A DNA stretch of 64,000 nt from the NCBI GenBank assembly GCA_037178975.1, contig JASJZH010000005.1, forward strand, positions 9,758,501 through 9,822,500. Reading direction: 5' to 3'. The notes beneath the pieces were generated by a model. That model made no database searches. It was not told the origin of the DNA and worked only from the letters and a program-made list of their open reading frames with translations. The translations under genes and the position numbers were made by a program. Source of the stretch: Oscheius tipulae (Eukaryota > Nematoda > Chromadorea > Rhabditida > Rhabditidae). Of this stretch, positions 1 through 20,440 are shown in pieces; position 1 is the first letter of the stretch; each line of letters begins with the position of its first letter.

Positions 1-225
1 GTAGAACCACGACGGTTCCAGAGGTATTTATATATTTAATTAAAAAATGTAAAAGTTTAGCTCTCCGGCATCTTTGACAATCTGGCGAGACAGTACGGCA
101 AATCCAAGGAGGATCTGGAATGTCTGTTCAGCTTCCTGAAGCAGCTGCTGTCCCCGCGTACAGACTCTGTCCCTATAATTGTACTTTTCCGTCATGTAGA
201 CGGCTTTCACAAAGTCATTACCTAG
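1..225 (+). CDS. Last two exons of an unrecognised gene (5' part outside window)
   Basis: An open frame runs from base 3 to 23, is cut by a 37-bp GT..AG intron (24-60, ending in tttag), and continues in phase 0 from 61 to a TAG at 223-225. The visible C-terminus is about 61 residues, begins RTTTVPE, and contains a helical stretch with FDNLARQYGKSKEDLE and a hydrophobic PIIVLF before ending in KVIT. The short intron, matching phase and codon use like the other genes here support real coding. I do not recognise the family; most of the protein lies upstream of the window. No AATAAA is evident in the first 300 bp after the stop. Confidence 0.55.
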
Positions 226-1130
226 TCGCTCTGTTTCGAATACGGGTCTTCATGTCCGGGTGATAAATTATTAGATTTCTTAGTTATTTGATATATTTTT
301 TCTGGCTGGACCATGTAATGTCTCAATATATCTCCAAAGAAATGGAATATGGACAGAGGATGCTGTCTCTCTATCTCTTTCTGCTTGTCGTTCTCTCTCT
401 TTGTCTATCTATTTCTCTGTCTCTCTGTCTCAACTAACAGAGATTGTTTCAGTTTTTAACTGATCGACTCTGCAACCCTCATTTCCTTCCGTCTTATATT
501 CATGACCTTTCCGTCGTCTCATAAGATCGACCCGTTCCTTAACCCTGCTTCGGAGCTTGGTCATTATGTTCGCGGCTCCTCTCGAGGGTGCCCTTCCCGG
601 ATTACTTTATGAGCCTCCCATCCTAGCGACATTAGTCCAGAAAAAGGAGCGCGGATAACGAGTGAATGACCCGAGAAAGAGAGGGAGAGGCGACCAATCG
701 ATCACAACGGCCTCATCCGAATGGTATTCCGTCTCTCCGCGCAGCTGTTTTCTCTTTCTCTCACCACTCACTCATAGCGTGCCGACTGACCGTTGTGTTC
801 AAGCCCCCCTCTCTCTCTGTTTGTTCTTTAAAAGGCTCTTCTCTCTTTGGTGTGTGCTACGAACAAGCCATTTGTTTCTTCTGCCCCTCTTTTTTGTGGC
901 AAAGAGCTATTCGGACCAGACCAATTAAGGCATTTGAAGGGCGTACTGCGAGGATTAAACAGGCCGCTTCGCTCTCGACGAAAAAATTGACCTTTCAGTC
1001 ACTTCCTGTTACTTGTTATATATTTTGAAGGTTTCCGCGGTTGTTTGTAAGTTAGTTCATTCAAGAGAGACAGAGGGACATTCGCTCAACCTTACTGTCA
1101 AATTTCTTTTTCTGCAGTGGTCTATCCAGA

Positions 1131-1406
1131 TAGTTTTTACTCATTCTAAGTGTGAATGGAGGTCAGATTCGTGATCAGCGCCCCCCGAGAGCCCCCAGGA
1201 CGTGAAAAACAAAAAAGGTAGCCTCAGCGGGGTTCGACTCAAAAGAAAATCTGCGCACATGGTTAGCACTCCAGTCTAGTAATGTAAAGACCCGCGTTCG
1301 ATCCCGATTGAAGATATTTTTCCCATTTTACGTTTTCTGATGTTTTCAATGCTGCTGAATATGGTCCTTGTCTTAGTTTTTCTCCAAAAAGCTTTATTGG
1401 ATCACT
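1131..1406 (+). mobile_element. tRNA-derived SINE, copy 1 (internally deleted)
   Basis: This segment matches segments at 8280-8642 and 31075-31430 by eye. Shared blocks in order are ggaggtcag..gatcagcg, a tRNA-like unit with A-box-like ggttagcac and B-box-like gttcgatcc, then a tail with ttttacgttt, cttgtcttag and aaaaagctttattgg. In this copy most of the minus-oriented tRNA-like unit seen in the other two copies is missing. The B box here is closest to the RNA polymerase III consensus. Confidence 0.6.
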
Positions 1407-2017
1407 CAGCATTTCGTAATGCGAAGACAATGGGGGAACGGATTCCCCCAACAAAATTAGATTTGCACGTGTGTGACTCATTGGAAGGCTCCCATTGACT
1501 CGTCCCACAAAGATCTATCTCCCTCTCTCTCTCTCTATGCAACGCGGCACTAATAACCATCTGGACCCCTATTTTTTCCCTCCTCTCTTTCTCTCAACAT
1601 ATTTAGCATTGATTTGCTAGGCAAGGGCGAGAGACCTCTCGGGATGACACCTCGAGTGACTGACAGCTCGACAGGGGGATATATATTAATTGACCTTGTT
1701 TTTGAGAGTGCGACGCTGCCTTAATTGCCGACAACTCCGCCTTCCGAGGACTATACTTTCTGTTTCTCTCTCTTTCCCATCAGGATGCTCAACTTTATGA
1801 TAGTGTTTATGTTGTGTCGCATCGATCCCCCATTTCCGATCGGCACGGGTCTTTGTCTGGGATCAGCTGCTCAAATGACCCATGACCCCTACCGAACACT
1901 CTTTGTTTGTTCAACAGACCTCCTTTTTTTCGAATACGGCTGTCGGATTCGGACAGCCAGACTATTCGCTCTTTCTCACTTGTCTCTTCTTTTGCGTCTC
2001 TCTCTCATAAAAGGTTT

Positions 2018-2095
2018 GGTCAAATGCGGGAATCGAACCCAGACAGTTTTGATCCGTGGTCGGACCTGTTACCGACTGTGCTATGAAGTAAAGGC
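2018..2095 (-). repeat. tRNA-like sequence (pseudo-tRNA or SINE head)
   Basis: Read on the minus strand it has an A-box-like tagcacagtcggtaaca and a good B box ggttcgattcc about 35 bases later. The arms that should form the acceptor stem do not pair well, so a functional tRNA is unlikely. It is the same kind of unit as those at 46801, 51530 and 60275-60795. Confidence 0.45.
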
Positions 2096-2257
2096 AGCGC
2101 GCTGTTTCTGATTGATACACGATTGTAGGGACTGCCGCCACACACAGAGAAACAAAGAAGTTTTTTATTTTCCCCCCTAAAGGCACTCCGTTCTGATGTT
2201 CTCTCCTATTTACATTTCTTGTTCCTTGACTAATTCACTCTATTTCCAGAAAGAGAC

Positions 2258-2265
2258 ATGTTGTG

Positions 2266-2266
<1 letters not shown>
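2258..2266 (+). promoter_or_regulatory. Two-codon upstream ORF overlapping the abl-1 start
   Basis: ATG TTG TGA sits between the candidate trans-splice acceptor (about 2249) and the abl-1 ATG; its stop shares one base with the start codon (TGATG). If the mature mRNA begins at the acceptor this mini-ORF lies in the leader and could lower or couple initiation at the main ATG. Confidence 0.4.
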
Positions 2267-10693
<8,427 letters not shown>

Positions 10694-11873
10694 CTCCAGG
10701 ATCCTCACCCCCCAAGCATAATCCTTCGTCTTTCCCCCAAGAGATTCTTTAACGTATCTCTAGTCAAAAATTGATATTGTACATAGCAGAGACCGGTATC
10801 TTTCATCACTCTTTTCACCCACCTACCCAATATATCGCTGTGATTTCTAGGATTGTCGACATGACACACGCTTATGCTCAAAACTATTTTTTATGTATCA
10901 ATATATGAATCGTTTAAATCTGATTTTTGATGCTCATTCTGTCTACAAAATCGGGTACAACTTGTGTTGTTGGCTCGAGTCTGCTTACGACAACGAGTTG
11001 TGGAAACTACTGGCTTGCCCTAATGACAACAATTATCGGTTTCTGCTGACTATGTTTCAGTTTAGGCGGGGAAAAAAAGCTGTCTTCGAAACGTTATCCT
11101 TTGAGAAGATTCATGACCTACCAGCGAAAAAGTAACAGTCACAAAATAACTAACTACTGTTAGTATCCACTGTTTGATCACATAAGGGGCCGAATACATG
11201 GTTTCAACCATGCGTTGTTCTGCAAACTTGTAGAACAGGTAAAAGCTACAAATTTGCAAAGCATCATTTTGTTGGAAACCATTTCTTCTGCCCAAAAACA
11301 GTCATTTAGGAGACTCCCGGTGCCTGGGCTGATGTGCCCGTGTCGCACCCGTACTATCTCACGGCAAACCCTATATACCGAACCAAACATTTTCAATATA
11401 TTATTCGGGTTTAAGTAATCGATCCAGTGGTAACCTAAAAAGGTTTGCCAACAATTAAAGTGCTTGGAAGAGTGTAGCGGGGAACACAGTTTGGCTGAAA
11501 AGGGAGAAGAGGTAGAAAATGTTCTGATTTTTGAAGAAAATGGCCGTGGCCTGACTTTTTTTTAGGACAAGACTCATTTCAGTCAAAGGATCCTGATCGT
11601 TGTGCTATTCACAACTTTTTGCTAAAACTTTCAAGTTCCCAGGCTGATGTTTGCCTCCACAACAAACCATCATCCTCGAAGAAGTCATCACATTTCTTTC
11701 CCCGTTTCCGATGAACAATCGTCAATCTCCTTCCTGTTAAGAGCGAATTCGAGGACAAACAGCCCCCTATGTGGACGACGTCTTCGACTCCTTCGGGAAG
11801 AATCGAGAGAGAGAGAGAAAGAGGCGGGGTGTACACGATATCCCCGACTCCGCCCCCATCATACTGCTCTACA
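10694..11873. other. Intergenic region between abl-1 and flp-19
   Basis: No exon recognised. Contains one copy of the hairpin repeat (11207-11268) and its companion block with cacccgtactatctcac near 11345. No canonical AATAAA for abl-1 was found in the first 200 bp after its stop. The promoter of flp-19 is probably here. Confidence 0.4.
11207..11268. repeat. Hairpin-forming palindromic repeat
   Basis: Left arm gttgttctgcaaacttgtag and right arm ctacaaatttgcaaagcatc are imperfect inverted partners around a loop of about 12 bases. Confidence 0.5.
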
Positions 11874-14224
11874 ATGTCCCCGTTGCAGCTACTAACTTTC
11901 CTCCTCGTGATAGTTGCTGCAGCATACGGTTGGTGTCTTTTCATATTTTGTGTCTTTCAATTGGATTATTGTACAAAGTTTGACTGGAGTTTGAAGTGTT
12001 TTGGGATGAGAAGAGGCTGATCTTGTTTGAGACTTCTCCTTCAAGAGCCACGGGACTAACGTTTCCATTGGTTTCGTTTGTAGACACAGAAACTTGGAGA
12101 TAACAGTGAGAGATAGAGAGACCGACAGATAGAGATACAAAGAGTCAATGGAACAGAGAGAGAGCGGGTGACATGGTGACAGAGAAAAAAAGAGACAGAG
12201 AGGCAGAAAAACTTCCTGTCTTAAATTATTGAGTTGAAAGTGGAGTTTGGAAGCACAGCCACTGTCTCTGCGTCTCTCTCTTTCTCTATCTCTCTGTCGC
12301 TTCTGCAGAATGGTTTCGCCCAGACTCCAGCTACTCTTTCTACACCTCCGTGACGCTATTAGCCTCCTCGTAAAACGTGTCTAAACAATGAGCATGCACT
12401 CAAAGAGGGAGCGACCGCATTTCCTGTGAAGTTATGGCTTGACGAATGCTGTGCATCCGTTTCACATCACATCTCTTCTTATACTATGATTTCATCCCAT
12501 CTACCCCTCTGCCGAAAATTGAAATAGAATTTTGATACGCTGCTGGAGAGATGTCGTCTCTTGACGGATAGGTCTCTGTCTCTAAAATGAACCTCCTGTT
12601 TTTTCGGCGAGGACGAGAGCTGTGGTCATCCGGGAAAGAACCTTCTCGGAACGCGGAAGATAACAGCAATTATTTTTTAATAAGACGCCGAGCCTTGCTT
12701 GAAGATCAAGAAGTGAGAGACCCTCTAGACACCTTTAGCCAGCTTCTAATAGGAGCCATGACGTGGGCGGGATGAATATTCCACCAAGGGTGTAACTTGA
12801 GAGAAGGTTCCTCCGAAAAAGTACCACTTAGACTTATGCAAAGTTTCAGCAAAAAAGCCTGAGTGGGTCGGCGGAGTCTTTAAATTAGTATCGAGTGGGG
12901 GGGCTATACTCAAAAAGCAAAGGAGTGTTTCATTATTTTGAAAGAGACATGAACCCAGGATCTGTCCAGAATATTGAACTGCCAGGCCTGTGCAGATTGA
13001 AAATTGAAGTTCTTTAAAACACAAAGATAACGTGATCATTAGAATCTAGGCCAAGGATTTCAAGATTGCTCTTCGCGGCGTTGAACTGTTGACGGAGTAT
13101 CCAATAATTTTCTTTACTAAAGCGCAATGGTGTCCGTTCGAGTCTGTCATGATGTCCGCACAAATTTCTGTCAACAATAAAACTGACAAGAAATTTGACG
13201 TTAAGAGACATGGGGACAAGTTAGCTATATAAGAAACTGCTGCTAGGGAAGCTGCAAAACCGCCTGTTATCAGTATTAAGCCAAAACTAAAAAGGCCTGC
13301 GAAGCTGTTGTCGGCAGCTTATAGGTCCATACATACCTACACTTCTCAAACATTTTTCTAAAAAAAAAACCCCTGGGAATAATCGTCAGTCACCGTGCCA
13401 AATAATTGTTGAATCCTATAAATTTTGTGGCCGTGCTAACATCAGGCGGCTGCTCCGGTAACAGAAGTCCTCAACGTGTTCAAATCAAAGTTCAAGATCG
13501 CATTCAAACTTGAATTGCTTGCTATATAATATTGAAAGAACCTTCTGAAAATAACTTTTGGCTTCTGTTTCGTGCTCACAAACAGACGGACCGGTAGACA
13601 GGCGAACATCATTGCGTGAGTAGTAGAGACTGAGGAGATAGAGGTTAAGATCAGCTAAGATCAAAAAATTTGAAAGCTACTGGTTCATACAGACTGATGA
13701 CATCTTTTAATAGGACCCTGCGTCTCTAATACTTTTCGTAACAATAAATAAGTCGTGTATGGTCGCTGGATACTGGTGGGAATCTTTGCCCTTTATCCCT
13801 CTGTCTCAGACTCCTGGATGTCTCATCCAAAAAGTATAATGACAACTAATAGCCACAGAGCGTCATATCCGCTGAAAACAGACAGATCCCACGGGTTTTC
13901 CGTCAAAACAGGCGAAAATAGTAGGATCTCATTAACCTGTGCCTGTTTTCAGTTCGAGCACAACCAATAGCAGATTATGGGCTGGCGGACTACGATGCAG
14001 CCATGGCCGAGTGGAGAAAGGTGGGTTCTTTTTCCGATCCGAGAAGTTTTTTGATGGCACCCTAATCATTTCGAGAGTACGCACTTCCTCAATCGGAAGA
14101 CCAAAAATAAAAAGTTGATTTCCAGATAATGACGGGATACAAGAATCCGGAGAAGAAGTGGGCTAACCAGGTTCGATTCGGGAAACGAGCAAGCAGCTGG
14201 GCGTCTTCGGTCAGATTCGGCTAG
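11874..14224 (+). CDS. flp-19: FMRFamide-like neuropeptide precursor, flp-19 type
   Basis: Three exons (11874-11928, 13953-14020, 14126-14224) join in phase to give 73 residues. Exon 1 is a signal peptide (MSPLQLLTFLLVIVAAAY). Exon 2 is a spacer. Exon 3 ends in two peptides separated by KR: one ending KKWANQVRFG and the last ASSWASSVRFG, with stop directly after the final Gly. The C-terminal Gly residues would become amides (…VRF-NH2). In C. elegans FLP-19 is known to give WANQVRFG and ASWASSVRFG, which fixes the assignment. The first peptide is preceded by KK, so processing after Lys-Lys is expected. Intron 1 is about 2 kb and holds purine-rich tracts; an additional small exon inside it cannot be ruled out. 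Neuropeptides act after secretion on G-protein-coupled receptors. Confidence 0.88.
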
Positions 14225-15176
14225 AGTCTGTCTCTATATATCTCAATTATTTATCGTCATTTCCGAGTATTAAAGGAACCTCTTGTTTGAATAAGATAGC
14301 CGCCAATTGAGTCACATATAAATCAAAGATTCGTTCTGAGGGAATCAGGATCTCTTGAGAGGTGTTCGAGGAGGAATTAGTCATCTGTAGACAGAGATCG
14401 GAGAGCAAATGAGGCTGCTGAGTACGTCTTCGGATGGTTCTGATGTTTGCTGAAATCTGCAGAAAGAGGAGAGACAGAGGGACAGAGACAGAAAGTTGAG
14501 TTTACCATTCTTCCCTGACAATGACTCGGATGAACACCGGAAAGTATCAGAAAGACTCGTTCCCTCTCTCGGCAGTTGTGTGTTCTTGATTGCCCCCTGC
14601 CAACAAGGGTCAATTGTAGGGCTTGGGACCAGTTGAAGTCGAGGTAAGTTGCTTGAAAAAGTCTTCCGCCAGGGTGAACACCCCTTGCCTGCCCTGAAAA
14701 AGACTTTCACTCTGCCTTCGTGTCTCTCTCTTCCTCGCGACGGCTTATAATTTCTTGGCTAATTGCCTGACGCCTTGGAGACCGGCTCCTTGCGGCTAAG
14801 GTCAAGCCGAAGACCGGTCGGGAGACGGCTAATGCTTCTCAGGCAGGATTCTGTGTCCACTAGCCGTTTAAGTATTACTTCAGTTAGCCTTGACCCACAC
14901 GTTTTGTAGTCGCTTTACAGTTTCTGTCTCTTTCTCTCTGTCTCTCTTTCTCTCTGTCTCTCTATCACTGTGGCTCTCTGTCTCGTCTCTCTGTCTGTCT
15001 GTCTCTCTGTCTGACTGTCTCTCAGTCTCTCTGTCTTACTGTCTCTCTGACTCTCTGTCTCTGTCTTTCGGTCCCTTGCAGTCCACAGAATGTGCAACTC
15101 TGCTCCCAGCTGTCCCTCTCAGTGTTGTTGCCTTCTTGAAAACTAGTCAGAAGAAGCAACGCAATCTTACCCAATT
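14225..15176. other. Intergenic region between flp-19 and the thrombospondin-repeat gene
   Basis: Contains a repeat block (14528-14592) similar to 19687-19751, and a long pyrimidine tract of TCTGTCTC-like units (about 14920-15075). The true first exon of the next gene may lie here, because its current start has no clear signal peptide. Confidence 0.4.
14528..14592. repeat. Dispersed repeat, copy A
   Basis: Shares tatcagaaagac, ttccctctct and ggcagtt.tgtgttc in the same order with 19687-19751. The two copies bracket the thrombospondin-repeat gene. Confidence 0.5.
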
Positions 15177-18100
15177 ATGGCGCAACTCCTCTCTTTCTGT
15201 CGCTCCGCGCCGGAAAAGCATCTCTGCCTTGTCCCAGTCACTTTCCTTTTTTCCAGAAAACACGACGACGAGAACTTTTCAAGGCTTTCTCTGTTTACCC
15301 CATTAGCATATCCAGTCGCTGCCGATCTCGATGATCCGCATCTGACTCTTAGCCGATGCTGCCAGCCGCGCTCTTACTCCTGTCAACAGGTATCCGACTA
15401 TATTTTTCTGTCAAATAGCCATGTTCAGTCTCGGCCCTCAGGATATGCGGCAGAAGCCACTATAGCATCGATTCCGATGCAATATTTCAGGTAATTTTCC
15501 TAACATTGCCATTGCAAACCGGCTTCAGAGAATCGAGTTGCCGTCTGCAGAAAAATGTGTGGAGCGATGTATTGAGAACATCAACTACTGTCGGGCTGTC
15601 GAGTATTTGGAGATTAAGAAGCGGAAGCTTGGTTTCTGCATAGTTCACACGGTCAACAGCGAGACCGACAAGAATTTAATTCATCCCGATCCTAAGGTTG
15701 ATCCGAAGTCTACAAGTGAGTGAACAATTGCAGCTATACAATTAGTTTCTGTCTCTGTCTCTTTATCCCTCACTCATTTCTAAACATTCTCTTTTCAGTC
15801 TACGAACTTCTGGAAAGATGCCCACCGCACTCAACTACCGACATCCAGAAGAAAATCACACAAGCTCATAGAAGTCTCCTAGCCGAGGGACGTGGCGGTT
15901 TCGATGAAACGACTAGAGCCGACGCGTTCTTTCCGGAACATGATCGCCTTTCTGCCGACGAGGGGTCGTATGGAAAGAAGGAACACTATGCGGTAAGCTA
16001 AAGATTGCCGAGAACTTGGACTTTTCAGGTGATGAAGTCACTGGACTCTGGAGACGATCCCCGGAATCCCTTTGACAGTCCGGACGAAAAACCCAAGAGA
16101 CCAACTGTTCAGAGATCTGAATACATTTCCGGGAGAGCGTCTCTGGATGGTCAGTTCAAATATTTTTCGTCAAAAACATTCCAGGTCTGGTGCCAATTCG
16201 TCCAGCTCAAGTGACCCACTTTGGGCAACCTTTTCCACTGGCCTCGCCACAGATTTCTTCTCAATTGAGCCAGTGTCGACGTAAGGGTGACTGAGAGACA
16301 GAGGGACAGAAATATAGAGACAGAGAGATACCGAGAGACAAAGAGAGACGGTGATGGCAGTTAGACAGAGAAACAGAGACAGTCAATATAAATAATCAAT
16401 TTTCAGCCGGAGCACCTTGTTTCGCCCTCGACACCGCTCCCTGTCCAGCTCGTCAAGGGGACCCGTGTGCGCCAAAGCCTCCCTGTGTAGGTCCGCATAC
16501 TATCGAAAATGATGAGTTGAAGAGAGACTGTTACCGGGTAGACGAGCCCCTACTACGGAACCCAGCGGAATGGACCGAATGGGGTCCTTGCAGTACAACC
16601 TGTGGACCAGCTATCAGATCCAGACAATGTTCTTCGGGACTGAATTGTTTCGGACCCTCGTCCCAGCCATGCAGCTTGCCGCCTTGCCAAGAATGGACCC
16701 AGTGGACAGCCTGGACATCTTGTTCGGTCTCCTGTGGGAATGGGGAGAGGAGCAGGAGTCGAACTTGTAGAGGTGGAAGGGAATGTGAAGGACCAAGTGT
16801 GGTAAACGTTTGCTCATACTTCGGCGACAGAGTTTTCAGATGGTCGAGTCGTGTTCAACGGCCCTGTGTCCAACCTGGGCTCCTTGGGGAGAATGGCAAG
16901 GCTGTACAATTGCCTGTGGACAGGGGCGGGAGCGGAGGAATCGTGTCTGTGTGGTGAGTACCGAACTTTTCTGTCTTTCTGTCTTTTTGTCTCTGTGCCT
17001 CTCTGTCTTTCTGTTTTTCTGTTTTCTGTCTCTCTGTATCGCTGTCTCTCTGCCTTTCTGTCTCGCTGTCTTTTTGTGTATCCGAAGTTTAAAATTTTCA
17101 GAATGGGCTCTTCTGTCCCGGTCAACCAGTCGAAGAGCGAATATGTGACCGCGGCCCATGTCCCCATTGGTCCGACTGGACTCAATGGAGTGACTGTACC
17201 AGTACCTGTGGTGGTGGAGAGATGAGCAGACGGAGACAGTGTGAGGACGGAAGCACGTGTGCCGGTGCCTCCGAGGAGCGCCTTCTCTGCAACCAGCAGC
17301 CCTGTCCTACCTGGACTCCATGGACCGGATGGTCTGTCTGTGAGGATAAGTGTGGGGAGGAGAGTTTCCGACTCAGGAACAGGTAACCTGGGCTGGGAAA
17401 TAGTCAAAATGTTCCAGAATCTGTCTCTATCGAGGGGTTGCTTATGCAGGTTGTGAAGGTCCAGCCCAAGACCAACTTCCCTGTCCGGTAAGGGAATGCG
17501 CTTCCTGGTCAGATTGGGGTGATTGGTCCGACTGCAGTGCTACTTGTGGACAGGGAAATCAACTCAGGTAAGGAAAAGATGGAACAGAGACAGAGACATC
17601 CAGAAACCGCAAATGCGAAGGAGGAACAGACTGTGCCGGCTCTCCAACGGAGCTACGGTTTTGTCAGCTAGCCTCGTGTCCCTATTGGGGAGAATGGAGT
17701 GACTGGGGTGGCTGTTCTGTCAGGTTTGATAGGTTGATTATCCCCTTATCTTTTTTCAGTTGCGGGATGGGAGTTTGTGAACGGAAGCGGAAGTGCGTGA
17801 CCGACGAGATCCTGAGCCTACCCACCGATCTCAGCGAATTCGACGAGAGTCCAGCTGAAGAGGACTCGGACAAGGCTAAGGCCGCTCTCATTGCCCGCTC
17901 AAAACATATCAAAATGATGAGGAATGTCACCGAGGTAACTCTTGTCCAGAAAAATACATTAACAGGCCAGATCCGAATGTCTCCGAGCCGGACACTCACA
18001 GACGCCGGCAGCTGTGACGGCCCGGACGTGGATAGAAAATCCTGCGACGCTGGTCCCTGCTGTGGCTGGGAGACATGGTCCGAGTGGAGTCCCTGCATCG

Positions 18101-19465
18101 GCTGTGGACAAACAGCCATGGTCAGACGAAGCAGACAATGCGCTGCCGAAGGAGCTGGAATGCCACCTCTCACCTTCCAGGAAGATCATCAGCCTCGAAG
18201 AATCCCTCAGACCTATGCCATGCCAGACTTTTCTGGCCTACATCCAATAGTTCCCATAATTCATCGAGGGAAAAGACACTCGGCTTTCCAATTCGAAGGT
18301 ATCCTTGCCGTTCAGACCTCCCAAAAAATCTAGTTTCAGCTAATCAATGTCGATGCCCCGGGCCATCGATGGAAACGCAGCCCTGTCCTGCTGCTACGGC
18401 TTGTGATGAGCCAAAACCGAGCTGTGAATGGTCCAGTTGGGGCGAGTGGTGTGGATGTGCTCCTTGTCGAGCGGGTAGAGAGAATCGAAAGCGGTTCTGT
18501 GATCGAGGTGGGCGTCCAGATCCTGAATGCCGGTGTTCTGGTAGCGATATCGAGGAGAGGACGTGTCCAATGGCTGAAGTAAGTCTATTGAGTACAATTC
18601 GCAATTCGACAGAGGCAGAAACTGAAAAAAGCTGACATTTGCAACAATTCTTCTATTTCAGTCTTGTTTCCGACCCAAAGAGCTCGAAGTCCAAGTCTCT
18701 GCCAGCAACGACCAGTACATCCCAATCGACTCCAAGATAGGAAGTGTGCAAATCGGTCAACGGAGCTACGTAACCCGAGACACCAAAAAGGACTCTGCCT
18801 TGAAGTCATCCCCTACAACTCCTTTCCCATATCCGGTAGAATCGTTTCAGGCCCATTTCATGAAAAGTTTCCAGGTGTGCCGGTGGTCTAGATGGTCAGA
18901 ATGGAGCGACTGCCACGAGAACCGACTCAAGCAGAGGAACAGATTCTGTATTGGAAGTGATGGTAGATCGTCAGTAGTACAGAGTATTATCAAATTCAGG
19001 ACTTGTAAACAACTGTCAATGTATGGGAGGCTCCACGGAGGATCAGGATTGTGATCCGGAAAATAAGGAGAGAGAACGACCGGCTAATGCTGTGCCAGGA
19101 GACGAGGAGACGAGTAGTCAGCTGGAATTCAATTCTGAAGGCGAAGACGTAAGAGCCTTCAGTATCGCTTTCAACGTTTTCAGTTGGAACAAGGCGTCGC
19201 CTCGGCGCTGAAGTCAACTGACGAAGATTTCTCGATGGACGCGACCAATCAGGCTGAAGAGAAGAAGGATGACTGTCAATGGACGAGATGGTCCATGTGG
19301 AGTGATTGCACGGCCAGCTGTGGACAGGGAGAGCGGTACAGGAAGAGACGATGTCCGTGTGAGGAGGGAAGGTGTGGGGATGGTGTGGACTCGCAGACGG
19401 ACACTTGCCAGAGAGCGAACTGTCTCGAGAGACGAAGCCATCCTGTCTTTAATATCACCACCTAG
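15177..19465 (+). CDS. Secreted/extracellular protein with about eleven thrombospondin type-1 repeats
   Basis: Fifteen exons in phase: 15177-15389 (start uncertain), 15529-15715, 15799-15992, 16029-16149, 16185-16280, 16407-16801, 16840-16953, 17102-17382, 17418-17567, 17604-17723, 17760-18298, 18340-18578, 18662-18962, 19000-19148, 19184-19465; about 1126 residues. The N-terminal part has paired cysteines ([15 protein letters not shown]) that resemble a PAN/apple-like domain. From exon 16407 onward there are about eleven TSP1 modules, with W-x-x-W-x-x-C motifs such as [27 protein letters not shown] and [12 protein letters not shown], and CSVSCG/CSATCG cores. TSP1 tryptophans are typically C-mannosylated and Ser/Thr O-fucosylated. 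Modules seven to ten carry long insertions and lack some core cysteines. An extracellular matrix or axon-guidance role is plausible but not shown. A better signal-peptide exon ending in phase 1 before 15316 should be sought. Confidence 0.85.
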
Positions 19466-20440
19466 TGCAGTGCTCTTTCTTGTGTTGGAGACGGGTCTGT
19501 CAGCATACTTTATATAAAGATCGAACGGTTAATGTCAACCAAGCTTTGGTTTCTCCTTACTGTTCCTGTCTACCTACCTGTTCCGAACATCGTACCAAGT
19601 TGTAACGGCCTTTGCCAGTCTTCCTTGTCCACATGTCCAAAGAGGAGACTGATCGTGGAAAAAAGCCAGTCTTTTCTGTCAAAGACCCGGATAAACGAAA
19701 TTATCAGAAAGACGCATTCCCTCTCTTGGCAGTTATGTGTTCGCGATTGCATACCTCTTCAGATAGCCTAAAACTGATGCTTATGAGCTTATTGGAAGAC
19801 GCTAAGAAGACGAGCTCCAAACATCCTACTTTGACTTCTCTATGCTTCAATTACCTTCCTATCCGCCCCTGCACCGGTCGCACTATTCTTTTCAACATAT
19901 CTCTCTCAGTCTGTACAGTCAACCTGTTCTACTGTTATGTCTTCGCCTCTTTCCTCCTATATGTCAGTCTGTCACATCCTTCTTTCACTTTCCTGTAGAC
20001 AAATGACAAATTCGGACAAAACAAAATAGAAATAGAACCATAAATTACACTTCAGCGGATCGAGACGGCTCGAAGCTTTATCAGACACCTAGGAAATCCA
20101 ATAGTTTGGACATGTGCGTCAGGTGTTCCTGGTGACTTGATCTCGTAGTCTAATATTTGCCGCCTCGTTCCTCTCTTCTCCTACTCAGTCAATATACAAT
20201 TTGGTCCCATTAGCATACCCGCGGCGTCTATTGTTTCCTTCCCCCACCCTCAGGGGTCACGTGCCGCGCACTGCGGGTGGGAGGGACTTCGCGCAAGGCA
20301 ATTTATGCAGCCGACCGTCGCTGCCACCCTCCTTGTTTACAATGCTCCCTCTTGTGTCCAGTGGCCATCTGTCAGTTGGCTGGCCAGTCCACAACAAGCT
20401 CTCGCTCTGTTTTCCTCTGTGCATAAGCCATTTGCAGGGG
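19466..20440. other. Intergenic region
   Basis: Holds repeat copy B (19687-19751). No exon recognised. A splice-acceptor-like catttgcag ends at about 20437, three bases before the next ATG, and is a candidate trans-splice site. Confidence 0.4.
19687..19751. repeat. Dispersed repeat, copy B
   Basis: See 14528-14592; about 80% similar by eye over 65 bp, same orientation. Confidence 0.5.

Larger units (their letters stand above)
226..2265. other. Intergenic region upstream of abl-1
   Basis: No convincing coding exon is visible. It holds pyrimidine-rich tracts (about 360-430 and 1520-1590), a SINE copy (1131-1406) and a tRNA-like sequence on the minus strand (2018-2095). A splice-acceptor-like tatttccag ends at about 2249, 16 bp before the abl-1 ATG, and is a candidate spliced-leader site. 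Confidence 0.5.

Noticed and set aside
15390-15494. Coding continuation after exon 15177-15389 of the thrombospondin gene
   Set aside because: The frame stays open but joining the donor near 15488 to the next exon breaks phase; using the donor at 15389 keeps phase 0.
17938-17968. GT..AG segment inside the long thrombospondin exon that could be an intron
   Set aside because: Removing it shifts the frame and destroys the next TSP1 module; reading through keeps the [10 protein letters not shown] module.
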